Positions 1-6,554 of a stretch of 13,803 nt of DNA are shown in pieces. Below the pieces are notes generated by a model that saw nothing but the letters and a program-made list of their open reading frames with translations, was not told where the DNA came from and searched no databases. Position numbers and translations under genes: made by a program. Numbering within the stretch: position 1 is the stretch's first letter; each line of letters starts with the position of its first letter. Origin of the DNA: Treponema sp. (lineage in GTDB: Bacteria; Spirochaetota; Spirochaetia; Treponematales; Treponemataceae); NCBI GenBank assembly GCA_017453705.1, contig JAFTEK010000391.1, positions 1 to 13,803 on the forward strand, written 5' to 3'.

Positions 1-129
1 ATAAGCCAGGGCATCATCACGAGTCTCCGCAACTTGATTGCAAACTCTGGAATGTCGCAGGCACAGGCAATGGACATGCTGGGCATAGAGCAGGGAGATC
101 GGGACAAGTACGCCGCGATGATGGCATAG
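1..129 (+). CDS. C-terminal end of a probable Rpn-type (PD-(D/E)XK) nuclease/transposase, partial
   Basis: Frame 1 is open from the first base to a TAG at 127-129, giving 42 residues of a protein whose start lies outside the window. The visible tail has a helical stretch (SLRNLIANSG) followed by the pattern MSQAQAMDMLGI, then a charged segment with DRDKY and the end AAMMA. A small helix, then 'S-x-E/Q-x-A-M-x-x-L-x-I', then '(D/E)-R-x-K-Y' resembles the C-terminus of Rpn/PD-(D/E)XK nuclease-family putative transposases, which are abundant in gut Treponema. The catalytic core is not in view, so the assignment rests on this short tail and on the repeat array just downstream. It could be another protein with a similar helical end. 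That it is a real coding end is more certain than its family. Confidence 0.5.
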   Translation: MSQGIITSLRNLIANSGMSQAQAMDMLGIEQGDRDKYAAMMA

Positions 130-152
130 CAGTGGCATCCGACTATGTGTCC

Positions 153-329
153 CCAGACAGGGCTATCGTGAGTTTCCGCAGGGAAGCCCTGTGTCACCAG
201 ACAGGGCTATCGTGTATCACCAGAATGGGCTATCTGGTGATGCCAGACAGGGCTATCGTGTGACACCAGATAGAGCTATCGTGTGATGCCAGACAGGGCT
301 ATCGTGAGTTGCCGCAGGGAAGCCCTGTG
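153..329. repeat. 23-bp tandem repeat array bounded by two copies of a longer module
   Basis: The core unit CCAGACAGGGCTATCGTG occurs exactly at 153-170, 197-214, 243-260 and 289-306, with degenerate copies at 220-237 and 266-283. From 197 onwards the period is exactly 23 bp over five units. The first and last units are each followed by the same extension, AGTT(T/G)CCGCAGGGAAGCCCTGTG (171-193 and 307-329), so two near-identical modules of about 41 bp bound the array. AGCCCTGT in the extension (185-192, 321-328) is the exact reverse complement of ACAGGGCT in the core (157-164, 293-300), giving 8-bp stems. A smaller CAGGG-AAG-CCCTG hairpin (178-190, 315-327) would compete with them. Because 23 is not a multiple of three and stops interrupt the frames, the array is unlikely to encode protein. 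Confidence 0.85.
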
Positions 330-540
330 CCGCCGTAAGACATAAAATGCAATGCCACAAAAACAGCCGTGATTTTTGTGCGCCCCAGACAATTCCTTCG
401 CTTGATTCTCACTAAAAAATCTTTCATCTCAGATAAAAAACGCTTGTTTACCAAGGCTTTTGCGTGTAAAATAAGTAAGCATAGGGAAATATTGACATTT
501 TTGCCAAAGTTCCCCCATCTTCTCTCTAGGCAGGCATATT
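330..540. other. Intergenic region between the repeat array and the peptide-binding lipoprotein gene
   Basis: With the repeat array this makes about 410 bases without a convincing gene. It becomes A/T-rich towards the right. CACAAAAA (356-363) and TTTTTGTG (373-380) form an 8-bp stem with a 9-base loop, but it is A/T-rich and has no T-run of its own, so it is a poor terminator. TTGACA at 492-497 lacks a good -10 at normal spacing. The best promoter is listed separately at 444-472. The remaining sequence to the TTG start at 541 would be a leader of about 60 bases. Confidence 0.6.
444..472 (+). promoter_or_regulatory. Predicted sigma70-type promoter for the peptide-binding protein/nudC unit
   Basis: TTGTTT (444-449), a 17-base spacer and TAAAAT (467-472) give a close match to a housekeeping promoter in an A/T-rich stretch. 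The predicted start near 479 leaves a leader of about 60 bases before 541. The call rests on pattern matching alone. Confidence 0.55.
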
Positions 541-2541
541 TTGAAAAAAAACCTCAGAGTGCTGTTTCTTCTGGTTGCATCATGCGCATTGCTTTCATGT
601 GTAAAAAAGAATGATTCCCCGGCAGCTCACGCTGATAATACGGCTGACGACTCATTTGACGACAGCTCGCATCGCTATACATATCGGACTACCGGCTCAG
701 CTCCTTCCACCTGGAATCCGACCGACTGGCAGATGGCCAGCGACCGTCTGCCCCTAGACTACACCTGTGACGGCCTGTATGAGTTCAATTTAAACGAGAC
801 GAGAGATGGCTATGTCATAGAACCTGGCATGGCAAGCAAGATGCCGGAGGATGTCACCGCATCTTATGCAGGGCGGTACGGCCTTCCTGCCGACGCAAAG
901 AGCGGCTATGCCTGGAAAATCCACCTGCGTGATGACCTGTGCTGGGACAATGGAGAAAAGATTGACGTGGACGACTTCATCTATTCCGCCCAGCAGTTCC
1001 TTAACCCCAAGATGAAAAACTACCGGGCGAGTTCCCTCTATGCGGACAGCCTGCAATTAGTCGGCGCGGAGGACTACTACGAAGGCAAAGGCTCCTGGGA
1101 TAATGTCGGGCTCATAAAGGATGATGACCTGACCTTCACCCTCGTGCTCAAAAACTCCCTGACCCCCTTCATGTTCCTGTACAACTCAAGCTCCTTCGTT
1201 TTGCTCCGTGAAGACCTGTATGAAGCAGGCAAGAAAGAATCCGGAGACCTGATAAAGAGCAGCTATGGAACTTCAGTTGAAAGCTCCGCTTCCTACGGCC
1301 CTTATAAAATCTCCGCCTATCAGCCGGACAAGTCCATGACCCTGACGCGCAACGAAAAGTGGAGGGGCTACCATGACGGCCTGCACAAAGGCCAGTACCA
1401 GACCACCGGCTTGTATATACAGTACATTATTGAGCACCAGACAATCCTTTCCCTCTTCCTGCAAGGAGAACTTGATGATACGGCCTTGGTCACCAAGGAT
1501 TTGGACAAGTACGGAGCCAGCGAGTACCACTTGATAAACCCGCTCTATTACACATGGAAGTTCAGCTTTAACATAGACCGCGAATCCCTGCTCAAGGAGA
1601 ACGTTCCCGGAGAGAACCATGTCGTCATCTCCAATATCAACTTCCGCCACGGAGTCTCGCTCGCCATTGACAGGCAGAAATACTGCGACACCGTTACAAT
1701 CGGAAGCACCCCCGGATATGGGCTTCTGAACTATTCCTTTGTCGCAGACCCGGAAAAGAACATCCTGTATCGTGACACCCCTGAAGCCCAGGCCACCCTC
1801 ATGGAATTCTACGGCACGGACAACTATGAGGACATCACGGGGTACGACCTGGTGGCTGCCCGCAGCTATTTCAGGAAGGCATGGAACGAGCTGGCGGCCG
1901 CCGGAGACGTAAAGGATTCTGACAAATTCTTCATAGACTTCCACACTTACGGCTCTGACGAAATCTATATGCAGACCGTCACTTTCGTGCAGGATGCCAT
2001 AAACGAAGCCGCCAAGGGAACTCCTTTTGACAGCAAGATAACGGTCAGGCAGGTAACAGACCAGAATTACTACGATAACATGAAGACAGGCAACGTGGAT
2101 CTCGCCATGACAGCATGGGGAGGCTCGTCTTTTGATCCTTATGATGTGCTCTGGTGCTACTGCACGAACGAAGCCCTGAACGAGTACGGCTTTGACCCAT
2201 ACAAGGAGATGCACACGATAAATATTGGCGGAAAGAATATTACCAAGAGCTTGAACGGCTGGTATCAGGCACTTTGCGTGAATGAGTATACGTCCGCTCC
2301 CTTCGATACCAGGAACAAGATTCTGGCTTCCTGTGAAGGAAAGCTGCTGTCATACTACAACATGATTCCTGTCCGCTACCACAACTCCAACGTTATGATT
2401 TCGCAGCGCATCGTAAACGGTGCAGACCACTACATAAACGACCTGGTTAAGCGTGGAGGCATCCAGTACATGACCTACACGATGGACGATGACGAATGGG
2501 CGGCCTATTGCGAAGCCAACAATAAGCAGCTGCAATACTAA
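541..2541 (+). CDS. Oligopeptide-type ABC transporter substrate-binding lipoprotein (SBP family 5)
   Basis: This 666-residue protein is probably the extracytoplasmic solute receptor of a peptide or nickel/opine-type ABC importer. It has a type II signal peptide: MKKNLR, a hydrophobic run, then lipobox LLSC with Cys20 as the lipidated residue. An acidic Ser/Asp-rich linker follows to about residue 45. Family-5 hallmarks are visible: W125-K-I-H-L-R followed by a D-N-G and D-D-F-x-Y-S block (about 137-149), Y252-G-P-Y followed by T-R-N-E-K-W (about 269-274), and N-F-R-H-G-V-S-L-A-I-D-R (about 367-378). The length is somewhat above that of OppA/DppA (about 530-560). The start is TTG at 541, preceded by an AGGCAGG-like sequence (528-533). 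It is chosen because it places Lys-Lys at the N-terminus and a complete signal peptide directly behind it. No permease or ATPase gene is adjacent, so its partners must be elsewhere or it acts alone. Only 15 bases separate it from the next gene, so they are probably co-transcribed. Confidence 0.88.
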   Translation: MKKNLRVLFLLVASCALLSCVKKNDSPAAHADNTADDSFDDSSHRYTYRTTGSAPSTWNPTDWQMASDRLPLDYTCDGLYEFNLNETRDGYVIEPGMASKMPEDVTASYAGRYGLPADAKSGYAWKIHLRDDLCWDNGEKIDVDDFIYSAQQFLNPKMKNYRASSLYADSLQLVGAEDYYEGKGSWDNVGLIKDDDLTFTLVLKNSLTPFMFLYNSSSFVLLREDLYEAGKKESGDLIKSSYGTSVESSASYGPYKISAYQPDKSMTLTRNEKWRGYHDGLHKGQYQTTGLYIQYIIEHQTILSLFLQGELDDTALVTKDLDKYGASEYHLINPLYYTWKFSFNIDRESLLKENVPGENHVVISNINFRHGVSLAIDRQKYCDTVTIGSTPGYGLLNYSFVADPEKNILYRDTPEAQATLMEFYGTDNYEDITGYDLVAARSYFRKAWNELAAAGDVKDSDKFFIDFHTYGSDEIYMQTVTFVQDAINEAAKGTPFDSKITVRQVTDQNYYDNMKTGNVDLAMTAWGGSSFDPYDVLWCYCTNEALNEYGFDPYKEMHTINIGGKNITKSLNGWYQALCVNEYTSAPFDTRNKILASCEGKLLSYYNMIPVRYHNSNVMISQRIVNGADHYINDLVKRGGIQYMTYTMDDDEWAAYCEANNKQLQY

Positions 2542-2556
2542 AAAGGTGTCTTTTAT

Positions 2557-3405
2557 ATGCCGCTTACGGAATACAAAAAAGACGATGAAGATTTGCCAGC
2601 ATTCATCTTCCGGGGCAATGACATCCTGATTCGCAAGGAAGACAGTCTTCCTTGCGAAAAACGCCTGCCGGACGGACAGCTGTTTTCCCGTCTTACCGGC
2701 TCATATACTAATTTATTCACGGAGCGGGAATACGGATATTCCGCCATGATGCTGGATGGCGAATCCCAAGGGGCGGAAGGCTGGATTTTCATCCCCCTGA
2801 GGGAGTTTTTCTGGATTTCCAAGAGCGAGAGCGAACAACTCAGCGGCCTTCCTTCACGCCTTGGCTCGCTGGCAGCCCGTGCCCACGGATTCCTCAGCCT
2901 TCTTGCCACGTACAAGTTCTGTCCCCGCTGCGGTTCTGCCCTCTCATTTGACACAAAAGAGACCGCCATGCGCTGCTCCAACCCTGGGTGCGGCCGGCTG
3001 GACTTTCCCCATATAGAGCCTGCCGTAATCGTCCTGGTCAGCCGTAGGCAGGGGGCTGACCAAGAAATATTGCTTGTGAAAAACCGTAATTCCAAGGGAA
3101 ACTTCTACGGCTGCGTGTCAGGCTTTGTGGAGATGGGCGAGAGAATCGAAGATGCCGCCGTCCGGGAGGTCATGGAAGAGACTGGCATAGCGATAAAGAA
3201 CCTGCGTTACGTAGGGAGCCAGTCCTGGCCATTCCCAGACCAGCTGATGTTTGCTTTCACCGCGGACTACGAGGCAGGTGAGATTACGATGCAAGAAGAG
3301 GAGCTTCTTGACGCGGGCTGGTTCCACCGCAATGCGCTCCCTGAAATTCCCCGCCCCGGTTCCGTAGCCTACAACCTGATAACCGGGAATTTTACTCCAT
3401 CTTGA
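2557..3405 (+). CDS. nudC: NAD(H) pyrophosphatase / NAD-cap RNA decapping Nudix hydrolase, NudC-like
   Basis: This 282-residue protein has NudC architecture. An N-terminal NUDIX-like domain (about 1-118) is followed by a four-cysteine zinc ribbon (Cys122, Cys125, Cys140, Cys145) and the catalytic Nudix domain. The Nudix box is complete at 189-211 (G189, E195, R203-E204, E207-E208, G210), with the metal-binding glutamates present. Directly after it, SQSWPFP at 221-227 matches the SQPWPFP signature that separates NudC from other Nudix enzymes. In characterised members the enzyme splits NAD(H) into NMN(H) and AMP and removes NAD caps from RNA in the cytoplasm. E. coli NudC has 257 residues, so the length is normal. 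The ATG at 2557 follows AAGG at 2543-2546. The last 14 bases overlap the end of the convergent lipoprotein gene. Its link to the upstream peptide-binding protein is not obvious beyond probable co-transcription. Confidence 0.92.
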   Translation: MPLTEYKKDDEDLPAFIFRGNDILIRKEDSLPCEKRLPDGQLFSRLTGSYTNLFTEREYGYSAMMLDGESQGAEGWIFIPLREFFWISKSESEQLSGLPSRLGSLAARAHGFLSLLATYKFCPRCGSALSFDTKETAMRCSNPGCGRLDFPHIEPAVIVLVSRRQGADQEILLVKNRNSKGNFYGCVSGFVEMGERIEDAAVREVMEETGIAIKNLRYVGSQSWPFPDQLMFAFTADYEAGEITMQEEELLDAGWFHRNALPEIPRPGSVAYNLITGNFTPS

Positions 3406-4057
3406 CAAACTGGATGTAATCCAAGCTCATCCCTGCCACATCCGACGATATAGAAATGAGGTAGGGTTTTTCTTCTGTCACGTCAAAATATATCGGCATC
3501 CGGGTTGTCAGTTCCCAGACACCGAGCGGAGGATCGCTGGGATAGGTGTCATAGCTATCATCCCCTATGCTGACCCTGACAGTGGCATGGGCTGCATCCG
3601 AGGCTTTTTCTGCAAGCAGGCACTCATAGCGACCCACAGGCAGCGTTATGCTGAATTCAGCCTTGGAACTCTTGTCTGAAAGAGTCGCGGCATATCCAGA
3701 GCTGGCATTTAAGTCCGCGAATATGGCAAAATTGGTCAGGAACATCTCCTCAAGTTCTATCTTGGAGCCCCTGCCATAGAATGTAATCGACGGAATTACA
3801 GTTACCAGTATCGGAACACCGTCCGCGTCCTTGTTCACCCGCTTCTTTCGCTTCTTTTCTTCTTTTCCGCTTACTTCTGGAATATCAAAGTCCTGCTCTT
3901 CGGTCTCTATCTTTTCCATCCGCTTCTGGGCATCGTCCAATGCGGAAAACATCTCCTCTTCTTCCCTTTTTGTGCTTGCGCAGCCTGCGAGCATGAACGC
4001 CACAAGTAAAAAGGCTATGGCCTCCGTAAGGTTCCTTGGCAGTATCCCGTATTTCAT
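3392..4057 (-). CDS. Lipoprotein with a possible carbohydrate-binding-like C-terminal domain
   Basis: The product has 221 residues. An N-terminal signal peptide ends in lipobox LAGC with Cys26, so it should be lipid-anchored outside the cytoplasm. Residues 29-80 are highly charged (KREEEE, KEEKKRKKR) and probably form an extended or coiled linker. The C-terminal 135 residues are predicted beta-rich, with the pattern 'G-R-Y-x-C-L-L', repeated V-x-V/I strands and a final L-D-Y-I-Q-F strand. This is reminiscent of jelly-roll galactose-binding or CBM6/35-like modules, but that is inference from pattern, and ligand residues cannot be assigned. It is the last gene of the four-gene operon. Its ATG overlaps the stop of the carboxypeptidase gene (ATGA), and a full AAGGAG ribosome site lies at 4066-4071, eight bases upstream. 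I cannot name a homologue. Placement behind a peptidoglycan enzyme suggests an envelope role. Confidence 0.8.
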   Translation of the reverse strand: MKYGILPRNLTEAIAFLLVAFMLAGCASTKREEEEMFSALDDAQKRMEKIETEEQDFDIPEVSGKEEKKRKKRVNKDADGVPILVTVIPSITFYGRGSKIELEEMFLTNFAIFADLNASSGYAATLSDKSSKAEFSITLPVGRYECLLAEKASDAAHATVRVSIGDDSYDTYPSDPPLGVWELTTRMPIYFDVTEEKPYLISISSDVAGMSLDYIQFVKME

Positions 4058-5493
4058 TTCTTAAGCTCCTTGGCCTTTGCCATCACAAACATAAGCAGGC
4101 GGCCTGACACCATCTCAAATATATTGCCCCCTTGTGCATCCCTGTCCGCGACAAGGGGAAGGGCTCTCAGTTCCCTGTCATCCAGCCAATATCTTATAGT
4201 CCCATAGCTGTCACCGCAACGTATTTCACCCAGAATCATGTCAGGGATTTCCACTGTTACATAAACTGATGACGCTGCCGCAGTCGGGGAGTCCTGATCC
4301 AATATAGGAACAGTGAAAGTCTCGTCCAGCGCGGGAACCAGGCGGACAGAACCGCCCTTGCCACCAACCTGGGCAACCGTCCATGCGTGTTCCCTTGAGC
4401 CGTCAGAAGCAGCCCTTGTCCCGTGATAGTCCGCAAAAGATGAAAAGGCATAGTTGAACAGCTTGATGTTGTCCTGAACCCGGTATTTATTTCCTTCTGC
4501 CGTGCCGCTGCCCGGCCCCCGGAGAGTGACGGCCAGGAAACGAGTTCCGTTCTGCTCGGCAGTGACGCTTATATTGTAGCCGCTCTCTTCGATAAAGCCG
4601 GTCTTTAGTCCGTCACAGCCCTTTATCTGACCCAAAAGCTTGTTAGTGTTTTTCTGTGTGTACGTATAGTTCCTGCCGGATGCCAGTTCCGCCTGGCTGA
4701 GATTCCTTCTGAGCGGATAGCTAAGGGATTCCCTTGAGTGGAATTCCCTCAGGGCAAACGGGAACTTCTTTATGTATGCCGTCGCAAAAGTCGCAAACTC
4801 ACGTGCCGTCGTGACATTCTCCGCGCTGTAGCCCGATGACTCGACAAAATGCGTCTTCTCAAGCCCCAGCTCCTGCACGGCCGCGTTCATCCTGCGCACG
4901 AATTCTTCCATGCTGCCCGCTATGTGGTAGGCACAGGCTATCGACGCATCGTTGCCACTGGCAATTGCCAAGCCCAGAAGCAGCTCCCGGAGGGTGACAT
5001 GCTCCCCCTCGGAAAGCCCCATCCGTGAAGCATCAGAAGGCAGGTTCACTGCCCAGGACTGCGGCGGCAGCGGAACCTGCTCATCAAGGGTAGCATCCCC
5101 TTTCTGGACTGCCTGGAAAATCACGTACATCTCGACTATCTTGGTCAGGCTCGCCGGAGGAACAAGCTCGTCAGCGTTCTGCTCATATATAATGCTGCCT
5201 GTAGCCGTGTCCACTAGTATGGCGCATTCCGCTGCCAGATCAAGCTCCGGGGGTTCTACGGCATAAGGCAGGGGGGCTAGGATTGTGGCAAGACGCTCCG
5301 GGTACCTTATATCCAAACAGCTGTCCATATAGTTCTTCTGGGTCGCCGTCAGTGAGCCTAAATTCTCCAGTCCCACAACCCTCTTGGCCTCGGAAAGAAG
5401 GTAGCTTCCCCAAAGCAGCAGAACGACAAGGACAGCTGTTACCACTATCCAGCGGGCTTTTCCGCCTTTCTTCCCGGTGTTTTTTTCGCTCAT
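4054..5493 (-). CDS. D-alanyl-D-alanine carboxypeptidase, peptidase S11 family (DacA-like), membrane-anchored
   Basis: This low-molecular-mass penicillin-binding protein has 479 residues and should remove the terminal D-Ala from peptidoglycan stem peptides. All three active-site motifs are present: S115-L-T-K118 (SxxK), S179-G-N181 (SxN) and K297-T-G299 (KTG). A basic N-terminus and one hydrophobic segment (about 15-34), with no evident cleavage site, suggest an N-terminal anchor with the catalytic domain outside. About 50 residues (35-85) separate the anchor from the catalytic domain, more than in typical DacA. Residues from about 365 on resemble the S11 C-terminal beta domain, followed by a short amphipathic tail ending in AKELKK. 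The ATG overlaps the stop of aroC by four bases (ATGA), and AGGGG lies about ten bases upstream. The next gene overlaps its own stop in the same way. S11 assignment is strong; which paralogue it is (DacA, DacB or DacF type) is not decidable here. Confidence 0.93.
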   Translation of the reverse strand: MSEKNTGKKGGKARWIVVTAVLVVLLLWGSYLLSEAKRVVGLENLGSLTATQKNYMDSCLDIRYPERLATILAPLPYAVEPPELDLAAECAILVDTATGSIIYEQNADELVPPASLTKIVEMYVIFQAVQKGDATLDEQVPLPPQSWAVNLPSDASRMGLSEGEHVTLRELLLGLAIASGNDASIACAYHIAGSMEEFVRRMNAAVQELGLEKTHFVESSGYSAENVTTAREFATFATAYIKKFPFALREFHSRESLSYPLRRNLSQAELASGRNYTYTQKNTNKLLGQIKGCDGLKTGFIEESGYNISVTAEQNGTRFLAVTLRGPGSGTAEGNKYRVQDNIKLFNYAFSSFADYHGTRAASDGSREHAWTVAQVGGKGGSVRLVPALDETFTVPILDQDSPTAAASSVYVTVEIPDMILGEIRCGDSYGTIRYWLDDRELRALPLVADRDAQGGNIFEMVSGRLLMFVMAKAKELKK

Positions 5494-6551
5494 AGACGTG
5501 CACCCCTGTTCCTAAGCAGGGCATCCGCCAGCGTTATGGCCGTCATCGCTTCCACGACCGGCACTATACGCGGACACAAGCACACATCATGCCTTCCCTC
5601 GATGAGAATATCACATTCATTCCCGGATATATCCACAGTCTGCTGCTGTATATATATGGAAGGAACAGGTTTTACCGCAGCACGGAAAACAAGCTCGTCC
5701 CCATTGGAAATTCCTCCCAGTATGCCGCCGGCATTGTTGGTCTGGAAAGACGGCCCTTTTCTAATAGAATCGTTGTTCTCACGCCCCGTCATGTCAGACG
5801 CGGCAAAACCTGAGCCAAATTCAATTCCCTTTACAGCCCCTATGCTGACTATCGCATGGGCAAGAACTGCATCCAGCTTGTCAAAAACCGGCTCCCCAAA
5901 ACCTGCCGCAAGGCCGACAGCCCTGCACTCAACAATGCCCCCTGCGGAATTCCCTTCTTTACGGAGCTTTTCTATCTCTTCCTGCATCCTGGCCGCCGCC
6001 TCAAGAGAGCAGGCTCGCAGGGGGTTCTTCTCGATGGCCGACAAATCCCTCTCTCCGCAGTCTATACCAGCGGCTTTTATAGTATATGCCTTTATTTGGA
6101 TTCCATATTTTGACAAAAGCATCTTTGCCACAGCACCGGCGGCAACCCTTGCGGCAGTCTCCCTGCCGCTAGACCTGCCGCCCCCCCTGTAATCCCGGAT
6201 TCCATATTTCCGAAAATAAGTGTAGTCAGCGTGTCCGGGGCGAAACTTGTCCTTTATGTTATCGTAGTCGCCAGATCTCTGGCTGCTGTTTCGGATTATA
6301 ATGGCTATTGGCGTTCCAGTGGCCTTGCCATCAAAGACTCCGCTCAGTATTTCCGCCTTGTCACCTTCTTTCCTGCTAGTGACAGCAGCCCCGCCCTGTC
6401 CGGGTCTCCGGCGATCCAGCTCAGCCTGCAAAAAGCCTGCGTCTATATCCAGTCCAGCAGGACATCCATCTATGACACAGCCCAGGGCTTCCCCGTGGCT
6501 TTCCCCGAATGTTGTCAGCCTAAAAGATTCTCCAAAAGTGTTTCCTGCCAT
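5490..6551 (-). CDS. aroC: Chorismate synthase
   Basis: This enzyme catalyses the last step of the shikimate pathway, converting 5-enolpyruvylshikimate-3-phosphate to chorismate with reduced FMN in the cytoplasm. Family signatures run through the 353-residue protein: G16-E-S-H19-G, RRRPGQG (47-53), RPGHADY (104-110, with the second conserved His at 107), GGGRSSGRET (123-132), and a late R-H-D-V-C-L-C-P-R segment near the C-terminus. E. coli AroC has 361 residues, so it is full length. The ATG at 6551 sits three bases beyond the stop of the ankyrin gene and has only a weak ribosome site, consistent with translational coupling. No other shikimate genes are nearby. It lies instead in an operon with envelope genes, so the operon is not a dedicated aromatic amino acid cluster. 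Confidence 0.97.
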   Translation of the reverse strand: MAGNTFGESFRLTTFGESHGEALGCVIDGCPAGLDIDAGFLQAELDRRRPGQGGAAVTSRKEGDKAEILSGVFDGKATGTPIAIIIRNSSQRSGDYDNIKDKFRPGHADYTYFRKYGIRDYRGGGRSSGRETAARVAAGAVAKMLLSKYGIQIKAYTIKAAGIDCGERDLSAIEKNPLRACSLEAAARMQEEIEKLRKEGNSAGGIVECRAVGLAAGFGEPVFDKLDAVLAHAIVSIGAVKGIEFGSGFAASDMTGRENNDSIRKGPSFQTNNAGGILGGISNGDELVFRAAVKPVPSIYIQQQTVDISGNECDILIEGRHDVCLCPRIVPVVEAMTAITLADALLRNRGARL

Positions 6552-6554
6552 AAG

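Noticed and set aside
153..329. CRISPR array
   Set aside because: The 23-bp period leaves only about 5 bases between 18-bp cores, so there are no spacers of CRISPR length. The intervening bases are themselves similar, and no cas gene is present.
356..380. Intrinsic terminator CACAAAAA/TTTTTGTG
   Set aside because: The stem is A/T-rich, the T-run is part of the stem, and no T-tract follows, so a terminator call is not supported.
492..497. TTGACA as the -35 of the peptide-binding protein promoter
   Set aside because: It is a perfect hexamer, but no acceptable -10 lies 16-18 bases downstream, where the sequence is C/T-rich. The 444-472 pair is better.
369..614. 81-codon plus-strand frame upstream of the peptide-binding protein
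   Set aside because: It overlaps the signal peptide codons of the binding protein in another frame, covers the predicted promoter, and has no protein-like features beyond basic, low-complexity composition.
1273..2214. 313-codon minus-strand frame inside the peptide-binding protein gene
   Set aside because: It lies entirely antisense to a gene with clear family motifs and has the composition of a shadow frame, with no recognisable domain.
5536..6192. 218-codon plus-strand frame inside aroC
   Set aside because: It is antisense to a complete chorismate synthase, is rich in Ser and Pro as expected for a shadow frame, and has no domain features.
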